Assembly (NCBI RefSeq): GCF_024756235.1
Contig: NZ_JANUGY010000004.1
Location: 434,001-498,000, forward strand
From: Massilia kyonggiensis
Lineage (GTDB): Bacteria > Pseudomonadota > Gammaproteobacteria > Burkholderiales > Burkholderiaceae_D
DNA: 64,000 nt
Reading direction: 5' to 3'
How positions within the stretch are numbered: the stretch's first letter is position 1; each line of letters opens with the position of its first letter. The position numbers and the translations under genes are program-made. Positions 63,851 to 64,000 of this stretch are shown one piece after another. The notes beneath the pieces were generated by a model. It had not been told where the DNA came from. It did not search any database and was given only the letters and a program-made list of their open reading frames with translations.

Positions 63851-64000
63851 TTATTGGATGTTTTCCACCGAAAACTCCGTCCTTAATTCCGGCATTGCCT
63901 TTTCCAATTCCAATTCGACCATGCGCGCAAAAAACGCCGCACCTTTGCGGCCCAGATGGGTACGGTCGAAGGCGGTCCGGGGCGCGGACGGCTGCTGGAC
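63851..64000 (-). CDS. SGNH/GDSL esterase, C-terminal fragment (cut by window edge)
   Basis: The last 49 codons of a minus-strand gene run off the right end of the window. The fragment contains FDRTHLGRKGAAFFARMV, the C-terminal D-x-x-H block of SGNH hydrolases in which Asp and His complete the catalytic triad. The style THLGRKGA is typical of rhamnogalacturonan acetylesterase-like proteins. Upstream of the third TonB receptor and GH43 on the same strand, it suggests a pectin or arabinan-rich glycan target. The start and nucleophile are outside the window. Confidence 0.7.
   Translation of the reverse strand, partial: VQQPSAPRTAFDRTHLGRKGAAFFARMVELELEKAMPELRTEFSVENIQ

Noticed and set aside
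1..64000. Search by eye for CRISPR arrays, tRNA or rRNA genes, insertion sequences and phage genes
   Set aside because: No regularly spaced repeats, no transposase or integrase motifs and no rRNA-like blocks were seen. A single missed tRNA cannot be excluded without a covariance-model scan.

Overview
The window is high-GC, gene-dense DNA from an aerobic Gram-negative bacterium. The signs are TonB-dependent receptors with large secreted glycan hydrolases, a caa3-type oxidase, PAS and c-di-GMP signalling proteins, and Tat and lipoprotein export signals. The overall gene style fits a plant-polysaccharide-degrading betaproteobacterium such as the Massilia/Duganella (Oxalobacteraceae) group, but that placement is inference. 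No rRNA, tRNA, CRISPR array, insertion sequence or phage gene was seen.

Layout. 0-3.2 kb: 3' end of a sugar-porter MFS transporter, then a multi-PAS hybrid histidine kinase on the opposite strand. 3.3-7.1 kb: a three-gene molybdenum aldehyde oxidoreductase (paoABC-like). 7.3-12.1 kb: secreted or membrane proteins of unknown role (a DUF2145 pair, an NHL-repeat lipoprotein, a HupE/UreJ-like membrane protein). 12.1-15.9 kb: a short-chain dehydrogenase divergent from an AraC regulator, which overlaps a CocE-type hydrolase. 15.9-22.2 kb: three c-di-GMP enzymes. 22.2-28.1 kb: an M20 amidohydrolase, a DUF5710 protein, a sulfonate/taurine-type ABC importer with a TauD-like dioxygenase, and a GNAT acetyltransferase. 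28.1-33.6 kb: a caa3-type oxidase operon whose subunit I lacks the usual D- and K-channel residues. 33.7-34.6 kb: a polysaccharide deacetylase.

34.8-57.1 kb is the centrepiece, a xyloglucan utilization region. One minus-strand series runs from 53.4 to 37.2 kb: an unassigned TIM-barrel protein, GH74 endo-xyloglucanase, GH95 alpha-L-fucosidase, TonB receptor, GH35 beta-galactosidase, GH31 alpha-xylosidase with a PA14 insert, GH26, and a CE2-type esterase. A GH9 glucanase (34.8 kb, plus) and a second, paralogous TonB receptor (54.0 kb, plus) flank it. Together these would cut the backbone, import the oligosaccharides, and strip fucose, galactose, xylose and acetyl groups in the periplasm. An alpha-ketoglutaric-semialdehyde-type dehydrogenase (57.2 kb) could take up pentose or sugar-acid carbon.

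58.8 kb to the right edge is a second carbohydrate locus: GH43, a third TonB receptor, and the 3' end of an SGNH esterase resembling rhamnogalacturonan acetylesterases.

All three TonB receptor genes are followed by an intrinsic-terminator-like hairpin lying before the next co-directional enzyme gene. Related 14-bp palindromic sites (TGAAATCGATTTCA and variants, plus AGCGCT-centred boxes) sit at the xyloglucan promoters, which suggests LacI-family control by a regulator encoded outside the window.
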